From positions 29,460-93,459 of the forward strand of contig NZ_JASERU010000016.1 in assembly GCF_030504985.1 (NCBI RefSeq): a stretch of DNA of 64,000 nucleotides, in the 5' to 3' direction. Positions 55,382-64,000 of this stretch are shown in pieces. Position 1 is the first letter of the stretch, and the number at the start of each line of letters is the position of its first letter. The translations under genes and the position numbers were made by a program. This DNA comes from Fulvimonas sp. R45 (GTDB lineage Bacteria; Pseudomonadota; Gammaproteobacteria; Xanthomonadales; Rhodanobacteraceae). The notes under the pieces are model-generated. The model searched no databases. It was given only the letters and a program-made list of their open reading frames with translations, and was not told the DNA's origin.

Positions 55382-55459
55382 GGCGATCGCGGCCGCGCTT
55401 GCCCGTGGCTCGAGCGCAGCCGTGCCATCCGTATTCGCCTTGCGTCTCGTTTCCCCTCG

Positions 55460-55576
55460 CCGTCATTCCGGCGCAGGCCGGAATCCAGTGAAGTACTCGT
55501 GCGAAGCACACGAAAAAGATCATGCGTGCTGCGCACGAGTCATAAGACTGGATTCCGACCTGCGCCGGAATGACGG
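55460..55576. repeat. Composite intergenic inverted repeat, copy C
   Basis: A 117-bp element between the convergent glutamate-synthase-like and bpt genes. It is bounded by CCGTCATTCCGG and CCGGAATGACGG. The left half is close to the left half of copy A (AATCCAGT ... GTACTCGTGCGAAGCAC). The right half is a related inverted copy (ACTGGATTCCGAC). Confidence 0.8.
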
Positions 55577-55618
55577 GCGGAGGGCGGAGCGTCCGCTCCA
55601 TCGACCGCCGGGCTTTCC

Positions 55619-56332
55619 TTACATTCGGTCCGTCATCGTGCCCCAGCCCTGCGCCGTCCTGATCTGCAACGGCCGGAACCGCCGCTTGTAGTCCATCTTG
55701 GGGTGCCCTTCGATCCAGAAGCCCAGGTACACCCAGGGCAGGCCGCGGCGGCGGGCCAGTTCCACCTGCTGCAGGATGGCGAAGGTGCCCAGGCCGCGGG
55801 CGGTTTCGGCCGGATCGTAAAAGGTGTACACCGCGGACACGCCGTTGAGGCAGATGTCGGTGACGGCCACGCCGAGCAGGCGCCCGTCGCGGCGCAGCTC
55901 GAGGAACAGGGTGGGGCTCCACGGCGCGGTGAGGAAGCGGCGGAAGTCGCTGGCGTCGGCCTCGTCCATGCCGCCGCCGGGGTGGCGGTCCTGCAGGTAG
56001 GCGCGGTACAGCGCGTGGCGTTCGCGGTTGTAGCCGGGCGTCACCTCGGTCACGGCGAGGTCGGCGTTGCGCTTCAGGCAGCGGCGCTGCGAGCGGTCGG
56101 GCGCGAAGCGCTCCACGTCGATGCGGCAGGGCTGGCAGGCGTGGCACTGCGGGCAATGCGGCAGGTACAGGTGGCCGCCGGCGCGGCGGAAGCCGTGCTC
56201 CAGCGCCGAGCCGTAGAGCCGGTCCAACTGCGGCGCGGCCGGGTCCAGTACCAGGTTCTGCGCGGTGCGCTCGGCGTAGTAGCCGCAGGCGTGCGGCAGG
56301 GTCTGGAACAGGCGGACGCGATCGGAACGCAT
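55619..56332 (-). CDS. bpt: Aspartate/glutamate leucyltransferase
   Basis: The 237-residue N-end-rule transferase that adds leucine to Asp- or Glu-starting proteins for ClpS/ClpAP degradation. Family motifs are CGYYAERTAQNLVLDP, YLPHCPQCHACQPCRIDVERFAPDRSQRR (the Cys cluster), GVAVTDICLNGVSAVYTFYDP, LGTFAILQQVELAR and GFWIEGHPKMDYKRRFRPLQ. Length fits. It starts at ATG 56332. Confidence 0.95.
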   Translation of the reverse strand: MRSDRVRLFQTLPHACGYYAERTAQNLVLDPAAPQLDRLYGSALEHGFRRAGGHLYLPHCPQCHACQPCRIDVERFAPDRSQRRCLKRNADLAVTEVTPGYNRERHALYRAYLQDRHPGGGMDEADASDFRRFLTAPWSPTLFLELRRDGRLLGVAVTDICLNGVSAVYTFYDPAETARGLGTFAILQQVELARRRGLPWVYLGFWIEGHPKMDYKRRFRPLQIRTAQGWGTMTDRM

Positions 56333-56401
56333 GGGGCAATTCTAGGCGCGGTCCGTATCCGCCGCGCAAATGCGCCGGGCCGGGAGGCGCCGGTCTGGCT
56401 C

Positions 56402-56806
56402 TCAGAACAGGTGGAAGCTGCGCAGCATCGCCAGCACGAACACCGCTACGATCGCCAGCAGCACGATCCGGCGCGCCCGCTTCACGGTATGGGCGCGGCG
56501 GGCCAGCGGCGAGGGATTGCGCGCCTCGGCCAGTTCCTCGGCGTGGCGCACGGTGGGTTCGATGCCCAGGCCGCGCAGCAGGGCGCGGGCGCGGGTGTAG
56601 TCGTCGGCGCGGCACACCCACACCTGCGGCCAGCTCTCGCGGCCGTTGCCGGCGCGTTCGTCGCGCCGGGTGTAGCTGAAGCGCTGGTAGGTCGGCCGGT
56701 TCCAGTTGGAACGGTTCATCACCTGGGTCTCGATGCCCTGCTCGGTCATCAGGGCGACCACGCGGTCGATGTTGTCCTGGCGCGGGGAGGTGTAGAGCTG
56801 GCGCAT
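56402..56806 (-). CDS. DUF2007-like ('pathogenicity-like') protein with C-terminal anchor
   Basis: A 134-residue protein. The N-terminal ferredoxin-like region is MRQLYTSPRQDNIDRVVALMTEQGIETQVMNRSNW. A linker with WVCRADDYTRARALLRGLGIEP follows, and one membrane helix lies at about 111-130. Xanthomonad orthologues are labelled pathogenicity-like without experimental support. The C-terminal anchor would fix it to the inner membrane. It lies 69 bases upstream of bpt. Confidence 0.8.
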   Translation of the reverse strand: MRQLYTSPRQDNIDRVVALMTEQGIETQVMNRSNWNRPTYQRFSYTRRDERAGNGRESWPQVWVCRADDYTRARALLRGLGIEPTVRHAEELAEARNPSPLARRAHTVKRARRIVLLAIVAVFVLAMLRSFHLF

Positions 56807-56843
56807 GCGTGGATTGTATCGTCTGGAGCCTTCCGGCGGCCTC

Positions 56844-57710
56844 TCAGCCTTCGCGCAGGCGGATCAGGCCTTCCTGCGCGGTGGAAGCGACCAGCCGGCC
56901 GGCGCGGTCGAAGATCTGCCCGCGCGCCAGGCCGCGGCCACCCTGGGCGGTGGGGCTGTCGAAGGAGTACAGCAGCCACTCGTCCACGCGGAACGGGCGA
57001 TGGAACCACAGCGCGTGGTCGAGGCTGGCCATCTGCACGTTGTGGGTGAGGTAGGAGATGCCGTGCGGCAGCGTGGCGGTGCCGATCAGGTGGAAGTCCG
57101 AGGCGTAGGCGAGCATGGCCCGGTGCAGTACCGTCGAATCTTCGATCGGCGCGGTGAGACGGAACCAGATGTGCTGGATCGGCGGTCGCTTGGCCGGGTG
57201 CAGTTCGTCGCGCGGCCACACCTGGCGGAACTCGAACGGACCGTCGATGCCCAGCCAGCGCTGCAGCTTCACCGGCAGCTTGGCCAGCTCATCGGGCGGC
57301 AGGTGGCGCATCGGTTCCACGTCCTCCGGCGCGGGCACCTCGGGCATGGCGACCTGGTGCTCGAAGCCCTTTTCCGGCTCCTGGAAGGAAATCGCGCCGT
57401 TGAGGATGGGCTGCCCGTGCTGGATCGCCACCACCCGCCGCGCCGAGAACGAGCCGCCATCGCGGGCGCGCTCCACGCTGTAGACGATCGGCGCGTCGAT
57501 GTCGCCGGCGCGCAGGAAGTAGGCGTGCAGCGAGTGCGCCTCGCGCGAGGGGTCGACCGTCTGCTGCGCCGCCGACAGCGCCTGCCCCAGCACCTGGCCG
57601 CCGAACACGAAGCGGGTGCCGATGTCGCGACTCTGGCCGCGGAACAGGTTGTCCTCCAGCCGTTCGAGCTGCAGCAGTTGGACCAGTTCGTTGACGTGCT
57701 CTTCGCGCAT
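56844..57710 (-). CDS. tesB: Acyl-CoA thioesterase II
   Basis: A 288-residue double-hotdog thioesterase that hydrolyses medium- and long-chain acyl-CoA. N-terminal hotdog: LEDNLFRGQSRDIGTRFVFGGQVLGQALSAAQQTV and SFSARRVVAIQHGQPIL. C-terminal hotdog: AMLAYASDFHLIGTATLPHG (with the conserved Asp) and DEWLLYSFDSPTAQGGRGLARGQIFDRAGRLVASTAQEGL. ATG 57710 gives MREEHVNELVQLL; longer in-frame extensions run into the neighbouring gene remnant. Confidence 0.95.
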   Translation of the reverse strand: MREEHVNELVQLLQLERLEDNLFRGQSRDIGTRFVFGGQVLGQALSAAQQTVDPSREAHSLHAYFLRAGDIDAPIVYSVERARDGGSFSARRVVAIQHGQPILNGAISFQEPEKGFEHQVAMPEVPAPEDVEPMRHLPPDELAKLPVKLQRWLGIDGPFEFRQVWPRDELHPAKRPPIQHIWFRLTAPIEDSTVLHRAMLAYASDFHLIGTATLPHGISYLTHNVQMASLDHALWFHRPFRVDEWLLYSFDSPTAQGGRGLARGQIFDRAGRLVASTAQEGLIRLREG

Positions 57711-57837
57711 GGCGGGTCCTTGTCGGGATCCGCCAGTATACCGGGGCGTCCGCCTGCGCAGTCTCAGGAGACGGGTGTCTCCGTGCCCACCCCAGCTTCG
57801 GCCGCCACCGCGGGTGGTGGTTGCGTCCGCCGGTGAC

Positions 57838-57948
57838 GCCGCAGGCCACGGGGACGAGGCCGCGGCGGCGCAATTCGGCCAGCACGAAGCGGCCGGTGTG
57901 GCCATAGGCGCCGTACACCGCGATGCGGCGGGAACGGGGTGCGTTCAT
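57838..57948 (-). pseudogene. Truncated 5' end of an NAD(P)-binding (saccharopine dehydrogenase-like) gene
   Basis: From ATG 57948 the frame encodes MNAPRSRRIAVYGAYGHTGR and then FVLAELRRRGLVPVACG. This is the first beta-alpha-beta of a Rossmann fold with GxxGxxG (AYGHTGR in place of the usual ATGxTGR), as in trans-acting enoyl reductase / saccharopine dehydrogenase-like proteins. After about 37 codons the similarity stops and the frame runs into tesB. The start overlaps the stop of the upstream hydrolase (ATGA), so this was once a second operon gene; the remaining part is deleted. Confidence 0.7.
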
Positions 57949-58955
57949 GCGGCTTCTCTCCAGAGCTTGCACGCCTCTTCGGCGATCACGTCCGGGCGTT
58001 CCTCCGGCCAGAACAGCTTGCTTTCCGGCAGCCGGCGCACGCCCAGCGAACGGCCGAAGGCACGGTCGAGGAAGCCCGCATCGGCGGCAGAGAAGATCGT
58101 GTCGGCATCGCCCCACACGATGCGCACCGGCAGGCGCGAACGCGCCAGCGCGGGACCGCTGCCGGCCAGCACGTTCGTTTCCAGCGCGATGGCGTAGGCG
58201 TGCGCCAGCGCGCGGCTGCGGGGCGATGCCAGCAGCGGCGCGAAGTAGGTGTCGATGGCCTCGTCGGTGGGATGGGCGGGATCGGCGTAGCACATGCCGC
58301 CGATGCCTTCGGCCGAGCGCGCCAGGGCGTGGCCGCGGCGCCAGCGGCCCAGCCAGTCGTCGACGAAGCGGCCCTGCTTCGCCAGCGCGATCACCGGGCG
58401 CATCGCCGGCGGCGGGCTGTCCTGCGCGGTGTCGCAGTTGGTCAGCAGCAGGCTGCGCACGCGTTCCGGATGGCGGGCGACCAGCAATTGCGCCACGGCG
58501 CCCCCGCTGTCGCTGGCGACCACGTCGGCGCGCTCGACGCCCAGCGCATCGAGCAGGGCGAGCAGCATCTCTACCTGCGCGGCGGGCGCGCAGGACTGCC
58601 CTTCGGCCACCCGGGTGTAGCCCATGCCGAGGAAGTCGGGCGCGATGCAGCGCCGGTAGGGCGCCAGCCGTTCCAGCGCGCCGCGCCACTGGAAGCCGTT
58701 GAGCGGAAAGCCGTGCAGGAACAGCGCGGCGGGGCCGCTGCCGCGCTCGACGCGGGCGATGTCGCCGAACGCGGTGCGCGTGTAGCGACGCGCGGCGTGG
58801 AAAGCCGCGGCGTCCAGCGTCGGCGCGGTGGCGGACGCATGCGTCCAGCCGGCGAGCCCGGCCGCGCAGGCGCCGGCGGCCAGGGCGAGGAAGCGGCGCC
58901 GGCGCGGGTCCGGCGCCGCCCGCCGGGCGGCAGGCAAGAGGGTTTCGCCCTTCAC
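57945..58955 (-). CDS. Tat-exported alpha/beta hydrolase
   Basis: A 336-residue protein with a twin-arginine signal (RRRRFLALAAGACAAGLAG, about residues 18-36). The alpha/beta-hydrolase core has oxyanion FLHGFPLNGFQW, acid-loop FLGMGYTRV, nucleophile motif VVASDSGGAVAQ, and a WGDADTIFSAADAGFLDRAF segment that usually holds the Asp. It resembles haloalkane dehalogenase- or epoxide-hydrolase-like enzymes. The start is GTG 58955, overlapping the 47-residue gene upstream as GTGA. Substrate unknown. Confidence 0.82.
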   Translation of the reverse strand: MKGETLLPAARRAAPDPRRRRFLALAAGACAAGLAGWTHASATAPTLDAAAFHAARRYTRTAFGDIARVERGSGPAALFLHGFPLNGFQWRGALERLAPYRRCIAPDFLGMGYTRVAEGQSCAPAAQVEMLLALLDALGVERADVVASDSGGAVAQLLVARHPERVRSLLLTNCDTAQDSPPPAMRPVIALAKQGRFVDDWLGRWRRGHALARSAEGIGGMCYADPAHPTDEAIDTYFAPLLASPRSRALAHAYAIALETNVLAGSGPALARSRLPVRIVWGDADTIFSAADAGFLDRAFGRSLGVRRLPESKLFWPEERPDVIAEEACKLWREAA

Positions 58956-59095
58956 GACTGCGCGGCCGCCTCGCGCAGCTTCTGCGCGCATTCCTCGCAG
59001 CAGACCTCGACGGTGCGGCCGCCGACGGTCACCTCGATGGCGTTGCCGTCGAGCGGGTAGTCGCAGGCGGCGCAGGTGGCTTCTTTCGCTTTCAT
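58952..59095 (-). CDS. Small Cys-rich protein (47 aa)
   Basis: A 47-residue protein from ATG 59095 to TGA at 58952-58954. It begins MKAKEATCAACDYPLDG and ends EVCCEECAQKLREAAAQS. Cys8, Cys11, Cys32, Cys33 and Cys36 form two knuckle-like pairs, resembling TRASH/YHS-type metal-binding modules. Its stop overlaps the GTG of the hydrolase gene. It could be a metal-binding partner or sensor. Codons look like those of its neighbours. Confidence 0.7.
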   Translation of the reverse strand: MKAKEATCAACDYPLDGNAIEVTVGGRTVEVCCEECAQKLREAAAQS

Positions 59096-59170
59096 GGCTG
59101 TGCTCCGGTGATGCCCGGGATCGGGCAGGCACAGGAGACCACCGGCCGCCGGCGGCGGCTGTCAGGATCT

Positions 59171-60016
59171 TTAGCCTTTTGCGGCGCAGGGGTTCAGCGC
59201 AGCCTGGCGGAACTCGCTGGGCGTGCGCCTGTAGGCCTGCCGGAACGCGGCGCTGAAATGGCTGTGGCTGGAGAAGCCCAGGTCCAGCGCCAGCGCGGCG
59301 ACGTCGTCGCACTCGACGACCCGGTCCAGCGCGTGCGCCAGCCGCAGGCGCAGGTGGTAGCGGTACAGCGGCAGGCCCTCGACCTGCTGGAACGCCTGGG
59401 TGAGGTAGACCGGCGAGCCGCCGACTTCCGCCGCGATCTCCGCCAGCGTCCAGCGCCGGGTGAGGTCGCTGGCCAGCAGCAGCTTGGCCCGGTCCACCAG
59501 CCGCTGGCGCGCGCGGGTGGCGCCGGGCGCATGGGCGGTGCGCGGGCCGAGGCTGCGGCAGACCAGGGTCAGGGCCAGGCTTTCGGCTTCCAATGGCTCG
59601 ATGACGCCATGGCACAGACCGTGGCGCAGCAGCGCGACCAGCACCTGGCTGCGTTCGTCGATGCGCAGCGCCTGGTCGCGGAACACGGGCTCGTCGCCCG
59701 GCAGCAGCAGCGCGGCCGGCGCCAGCTCGCGCAGCAGCGGCTGCGGGATCGACAGCGACAGGCAGGCGTCGCCACCGGACGCCGGGTGGCTCACCTGATA
59801 GCCCTGGCCGCCGTTGAAGAGCAGCACGTGGTTGGCGTCGGCCACCGATTGCGTGCTGCCGACGTGGCGCATGAACAGGCCGCGGTAGGGAAACACCAGG
59901 TGGGTGGCGGCCGCGCATTCCTCGGTGCTGCGATGGCGGCATTCGCCGCGGCAGTGCACGTCGTGTGCCGCGACGGTGGTCGACTGCAGCAGGGGCTGGA
60001 CGACGAACTCCGGCAT
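59171..60016 (-). CDS. AraC-family transcriptional regulator
   Basis: A 281-residue regulator. The N-terminal cupin-like part includes HLVFPYRGLFMRHVG and ANHVLLFNGGQGYQVSHPASGGDACLSLSI. The C-terminal AraC domain (about 175-275) has WTLAEIAAEVGGSPVYLTQAFQQVEGLPLYRYHLRLRLAHALD and ALDLGFSSHSHFSAAFRQAYRRTPSEFR. The start is ATG 60016. It lies 75 bases upstream of the Cys-rich and hydrolase genes in the same direction and may control them. Confidence 0.9.
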   Translation of the reverse strand: MPEFVVQPLLQSTTVAAHDVHCRGECRHRSTEECAAATHLVFPYRGLFMRHVGSTQSVADANHVLLFNGGQGYQVSHPASGGDACLSLSIPQPLLRELAPAALLLPGDEPVFRDQALRIDERSQVLVALLRHGLCHGVIEPLEAESLALTLVCRSLGPRTAHAPGATRARQRLVDRAKLLLASDLTRRWTLAEIAAEVGGSPVYLTQAFQQVEGLPLYRYHLRLRLAHALDRVVECDDVAALALDLGFSSHSHFSAAFRQAYRRTPSEFRQAALNPCAAKG

Positions 60017-60047
60017 GGACGTGACCCGGGGGAGGGACAGGCGCAGT

Positions 60048-60602
60048 CTAACGCAGCCGCTCGAGGCCACAGGCGGGGACGATGGCGTCCCACGGGAACA
60101 GCGGGCCAGGGTCGAGCTTGCGCGGCACCAGCTTCGCCGGGTCGTCGCTGGCCGGCACCATCGCGGTGTCCAGCTCCTCGTGGCCGGCGATCCGGCGCAG
60201 GTTTGGGAACTCCCCGCGCAGCCGCGCCAGCAGGGCGAGCAGGGCGTCGACCTGGGCGGCGGGGTAGGGCTCGGTCATGGTCTGGCGGCGCGAGTCGAAC
60301 CAGTCCGGGTAGCGGCCGGCGTTCACCAGTTCGATGCCGATGGAGTCGGCGTTCTGCCCGCGCACGTGGTGGGCGATGCGGGTGCCGGGCACCCAGCGGT
60401 AGGTGCCGCCGTCGCGGTCGATGTAGTAGTGGCCGCTGTTGCCGGCGCCGCTGTCGTACAGCACGCGCTCGCCGTACTCGCGCGCAGTGGCCAGGTCCGG
60501 CAGCTCGGTGCAGTGGATCACCACCCGCGTCACCGCCGCGGCCGGTCGCTCGGGCAGGCGCGGGACATAAGGCAGGAACTGGTCGTGGACGACGGGTGGC
60601 AT
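60048..60602 (-). CDS. N-acetylmuramoyl-L-alanine amidase (AmpD-like, Amidase_2)
   Basis: A 184-residue zinc amidase. The zinc ligands lie in VVIHCTEL (His30) and in GHEELDTAMVPASDDPAKLVPRKLDPG near residue 142. SGHYYIDRDGGTYRWVPGTRIAHHVRGQNADSIGIELVN is the family core. There is no signal peptide, so it is cytoplasmic and probably trims anhydromuropeptides during cell-wall recycling. ATG 60602 is divergent from the small hydrolase gene at 60684. Confidence 0.9.
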   Translation of the reverse strand: MPPVVHDQFLPYVPRLPERPAAAVTRVVIHCTELPDLATAREYGERVLYDSGAGNSGHYYIDRDGGTYRWVPGTRIAHHVRGQNADSIGIELVNAGRYPDWFDSRRQTMTEPYPAAQVDALLALLARLRGEFPNLRRIAGHEELDTAMVPASDDPAKLVPRKLDPGPLFPWDAIVPACGLERLR

Positions 60603-60683
60603 GCGGCGGTCGGGCGGGGCGGAAACCGGAGTCTCGCACGGTTGCCGGCTATCATGGGCGCCCTGCACGTCATGGAGACCGCG

Positions 60684-61207
60684 ATGCGCGGCCGCATCAT
60701 CCTCTCGCACGGTTCGGATTCCAGCCCCGACGCCACCAAGGTCAGCGCGCTCGCCGCACTGGCCGGGTCGCTGGGCTGGGATACCCTCCGCACCGACCAC
60801 CGCAGCGACGACGCGCGCGGCCTGGCCGGCTCGGTGGCGCCGCGCATCGCGCGCCTGCGCGCCAGCGTCGAGGCCAGCGCCGCGCCGCCGGTGCTGGTGG
60901 GCTCCAGCCTGGGCGCGTTCGCCGCGGGGCTGGCTTCGCTGGAAGTGCCCGTGGCGGGCCTGTTCCTGCTTGCCACGCCGAGTGCGATCCCGGGTTACGC
61001 ACGCCCGCTCGGCCTGCGCGAAGGCGTGCCGGCCTTGCTGGTCCATGGTTGGCGCGACGAGGTCTGTCCGCCGGGCGGCGTGCAGGCCTTCGCCGCGCGG
61101 CGGCGGTTGCCGTTGCTGATGCTGGACGACGACCACCGGTTGACCGACAGCCTGGACATGATCGCCGCGCAGTTCCGCCACTTCCTCGCCACGCTGGCGG
61201 TCGCCGC

Positions 61208-61211
<4 letters not shown>
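60684..61211 (+). CDS. Small alpha/beta hydrolase (YqiA-like)
   Basis: A 175-residue protein with the HGS oxyanion loop ILSHGSDSSPDATKV, the nucleophile elbow LVGSSLGAFAAGLA and the C-terminal acid and His segments (LLVHGWRDEVCPP, DDDHRLTDS). It is compact, like YqiA or RBBP9-type esterases. ATG 60684 has GGAG 6 bases upstream; ATG 60672 is an alternative. Its stop overlaps the GTG of rlmKL. Confidence 0.8.
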
Positions 61212-63394
<2,183 letters not shown>

Positions 63395-63459
63395 ACCCTT
63401 CAGTGCGGATTAAGCGCCGCCGGACCAGCATCGGTTCCGTGAAGAACCGGAGGTACGTC

Positions 63460-63867
63460 ATGAGCAAGCGAAATCTCGGCAAGTGGATGGCGATCGGCCT
63501 GGGCCTGACCGCGGCGGTGGCGATGCCGCTGGGCGCGTCGGCGCACGGCTGGGGTCACGGCTGGGGCCATGGCGGTTACCATCATGGCTACTACCGCGGT
63601 GGCGGCTATTACCACCATCGCGGCTACTGGAGCGGCGGCCGCTGGATCGCCGGCGCCATCGTCACCGGCGCGGTGGCCGGCCTGGTCAGCGATGCGCTGA
63701 GCCCGCCGGTGGTGTACGCCCCGCCGCCGCGCGTGGTCTACGAGCAGCCGACCACGGTGGTGTACGAAAGCGCGCCGGTGACGCGCCGCGTGGTCACCAC
63801 GCGCACCGTGGTGTACGACGACGGCCCGACCCGCTACGTGCGCGACGACGGCTACGACGGCGACTGA
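63460..63867 (+). CDS. Exported His/Gly/Tyr-rich protein
   Basis: A 135-residue protein with a signal peptide (about 1-28, ending GASA-HG). A stretch of HGWGHGWGHGGYHHGYY type follows, then a hydrophobic Gly/Ala segment (RWIAGAIVTGAVAGLVSDAL) and a Val/Pro/Tyr-rich tail with several VVY units. ATG 63460 has GGAGG 6-7 bases upstream. The His-rich part could bind metal, and the glycine-zipper-like segment could embed in the envelope. It is probably periplasmic or on the outer membrane. Function unknown. Confidence 0.75.
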   Translation: MSKRNLGKWMAIGLGLTAAVAMPLGASAHGWGHGWGHGGYHHGYYRGGGYYHHRGYWSGGRWIAGAIVTGAVAGLVSDALSPPVVYAPPPRVVYEQPTTVVYESAPVTRRVVTTRTVVYDDGPTRYVRDDGYDGD

Positions 63868-63903
63868 TCCGGTCGGACCCGACGAAAAGCCCGGCCATGC
63901 GCC

Positions 63904-64000
63904 TAATGCCAGTCAGTTAAGGCATTGACGAAGCCGGAATGACCCGAGAGGCTCATGGTTTTCCATGAGCCTCTTGCTTGATGACTGCCCTGCAAACCCA
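63904..64000. other. Stem-loops at the right edge, possible mobile-element end
   Basis: AATGCC (63905-63910) and GGCATT (about 63921-63926) form one short hairpin. GAGGCTCATGG (63948-63958) with loop TTTT and CCATGAGCCTC (63963-63973), followed by TTGCTT, forms a second that could terminate either strand. The base composition here is less GC-rich than the rest of the window. No gene is visible before the edge. Confidence 0.45.

Noticed and set aside
59108..61207. In-frame extension upstream of rlmKL making a 1428-residue protein
   Set aside because: The segment before GTG 61208 is antisense to AraC and amidase genes with clear motifs and has no domain of its own; the family start is at 61208.

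Overview
The window is a GC-rich (about 70%) gammaproteobacterial chromosome segment. It almost certainly comes from the order Xanthomonadales, most likely Rhodanobacteraceae (Rhodanobacter, Dyella or Frateuria-like). The grounds are the housekeeping order rseP-dxr-cdsA-uppS-frr-pyrH-tsf-rpsB / map-glnD-dapD-arsC-like-dapE, a GNAT gene upstream of minCDE, a 'pathogenicity-like' DUF2007 protein, and intergenic inverted-repeat families of a xanthomonad type. The genus is inference from memory; no search was run. No rRNA, tRNA, CRISPR array, prophage or complete insertion sequence was seen.

Layout. 1-8.05 kb: a leftward block for isoprenoid, phospholipid and undecaprenyl synthesis, envelope proteolysis, ribosome recycling, UMP kinase, EF-Ts and S2, with a strong terminator and a 54-bp tandem repeat between tsf and pyrH. 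8.3-17.8 kb: a rightward block of map, glnD, a YfaZ-like porin, dapD, an ArsC-like reductase, a DUF2165 protein, a ferritin-VIT transporter fusion and dapE, interrupted by a leftward MarR-GNAT fusion with its own operator. 18.1-29.6 kb: accessory genes, namely an ECF42 sigma/DoxX/DGPF module with an AraC regulator, DUF3224 and DUF2231 proteins, a second ECF sigma downstream of a penicillin acylase and a NAGPA-type lipoprotein, two overlapping NUDIX genes, a secreted alpha/beta hydrolase and a two-gene (split) lipoate ligase. 29.8-42 kb: parC, a TraB/GumN protein, a MITE-like element, an MFS transporter, a fluoride-riboswitch operon (crcB-DUF190-cfa), a GT9 glycosyltransferase, a zincin-like protein, minE/D/C and a GNAT gene. 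42.3-50.6 kb: a DesK/NarL-type two-component system, an SRPBCC protein with two GyrI-like regions, a GldA/permease/GldG ABC system and CtaG. 50.5-61.2 kb: PCu(A)C and SCO copper chaperones, an SPFH protein with an Arc-type repressor, an FMN glutamate synthase-like oxidoreductase, the Bpt leucyltransferase, tesB, a Tat-exported hydrolase next to a truncated gene, AraC and an AmpD-like amidase. 61.2-64 kb: rlmKL, a His/Gly/Tyr-rich exported protein and a stem-loop at the edge.

Genes that work together: dapD and dapE (lysine and diaminopimelate); dxr, uppS and cdsA (isoprenoid and lipid carriers); tsf and rpsB (translation); minCDE (division site); PCu(A)C, SCO and CtaG (cytochrome oxidase copper centres); crcB, DUF190 and cfa under one fluoride riboswitch. 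The most interesting items are the fluoride-controlled cfa arrangement, the split lipoate ligase, the SPFH/Arc and MarR-GNAT modules with visible palindromic operators, the modular intergenic inverted repeats, and the MITE-like element that supplies the stop codon of an MFS gene.
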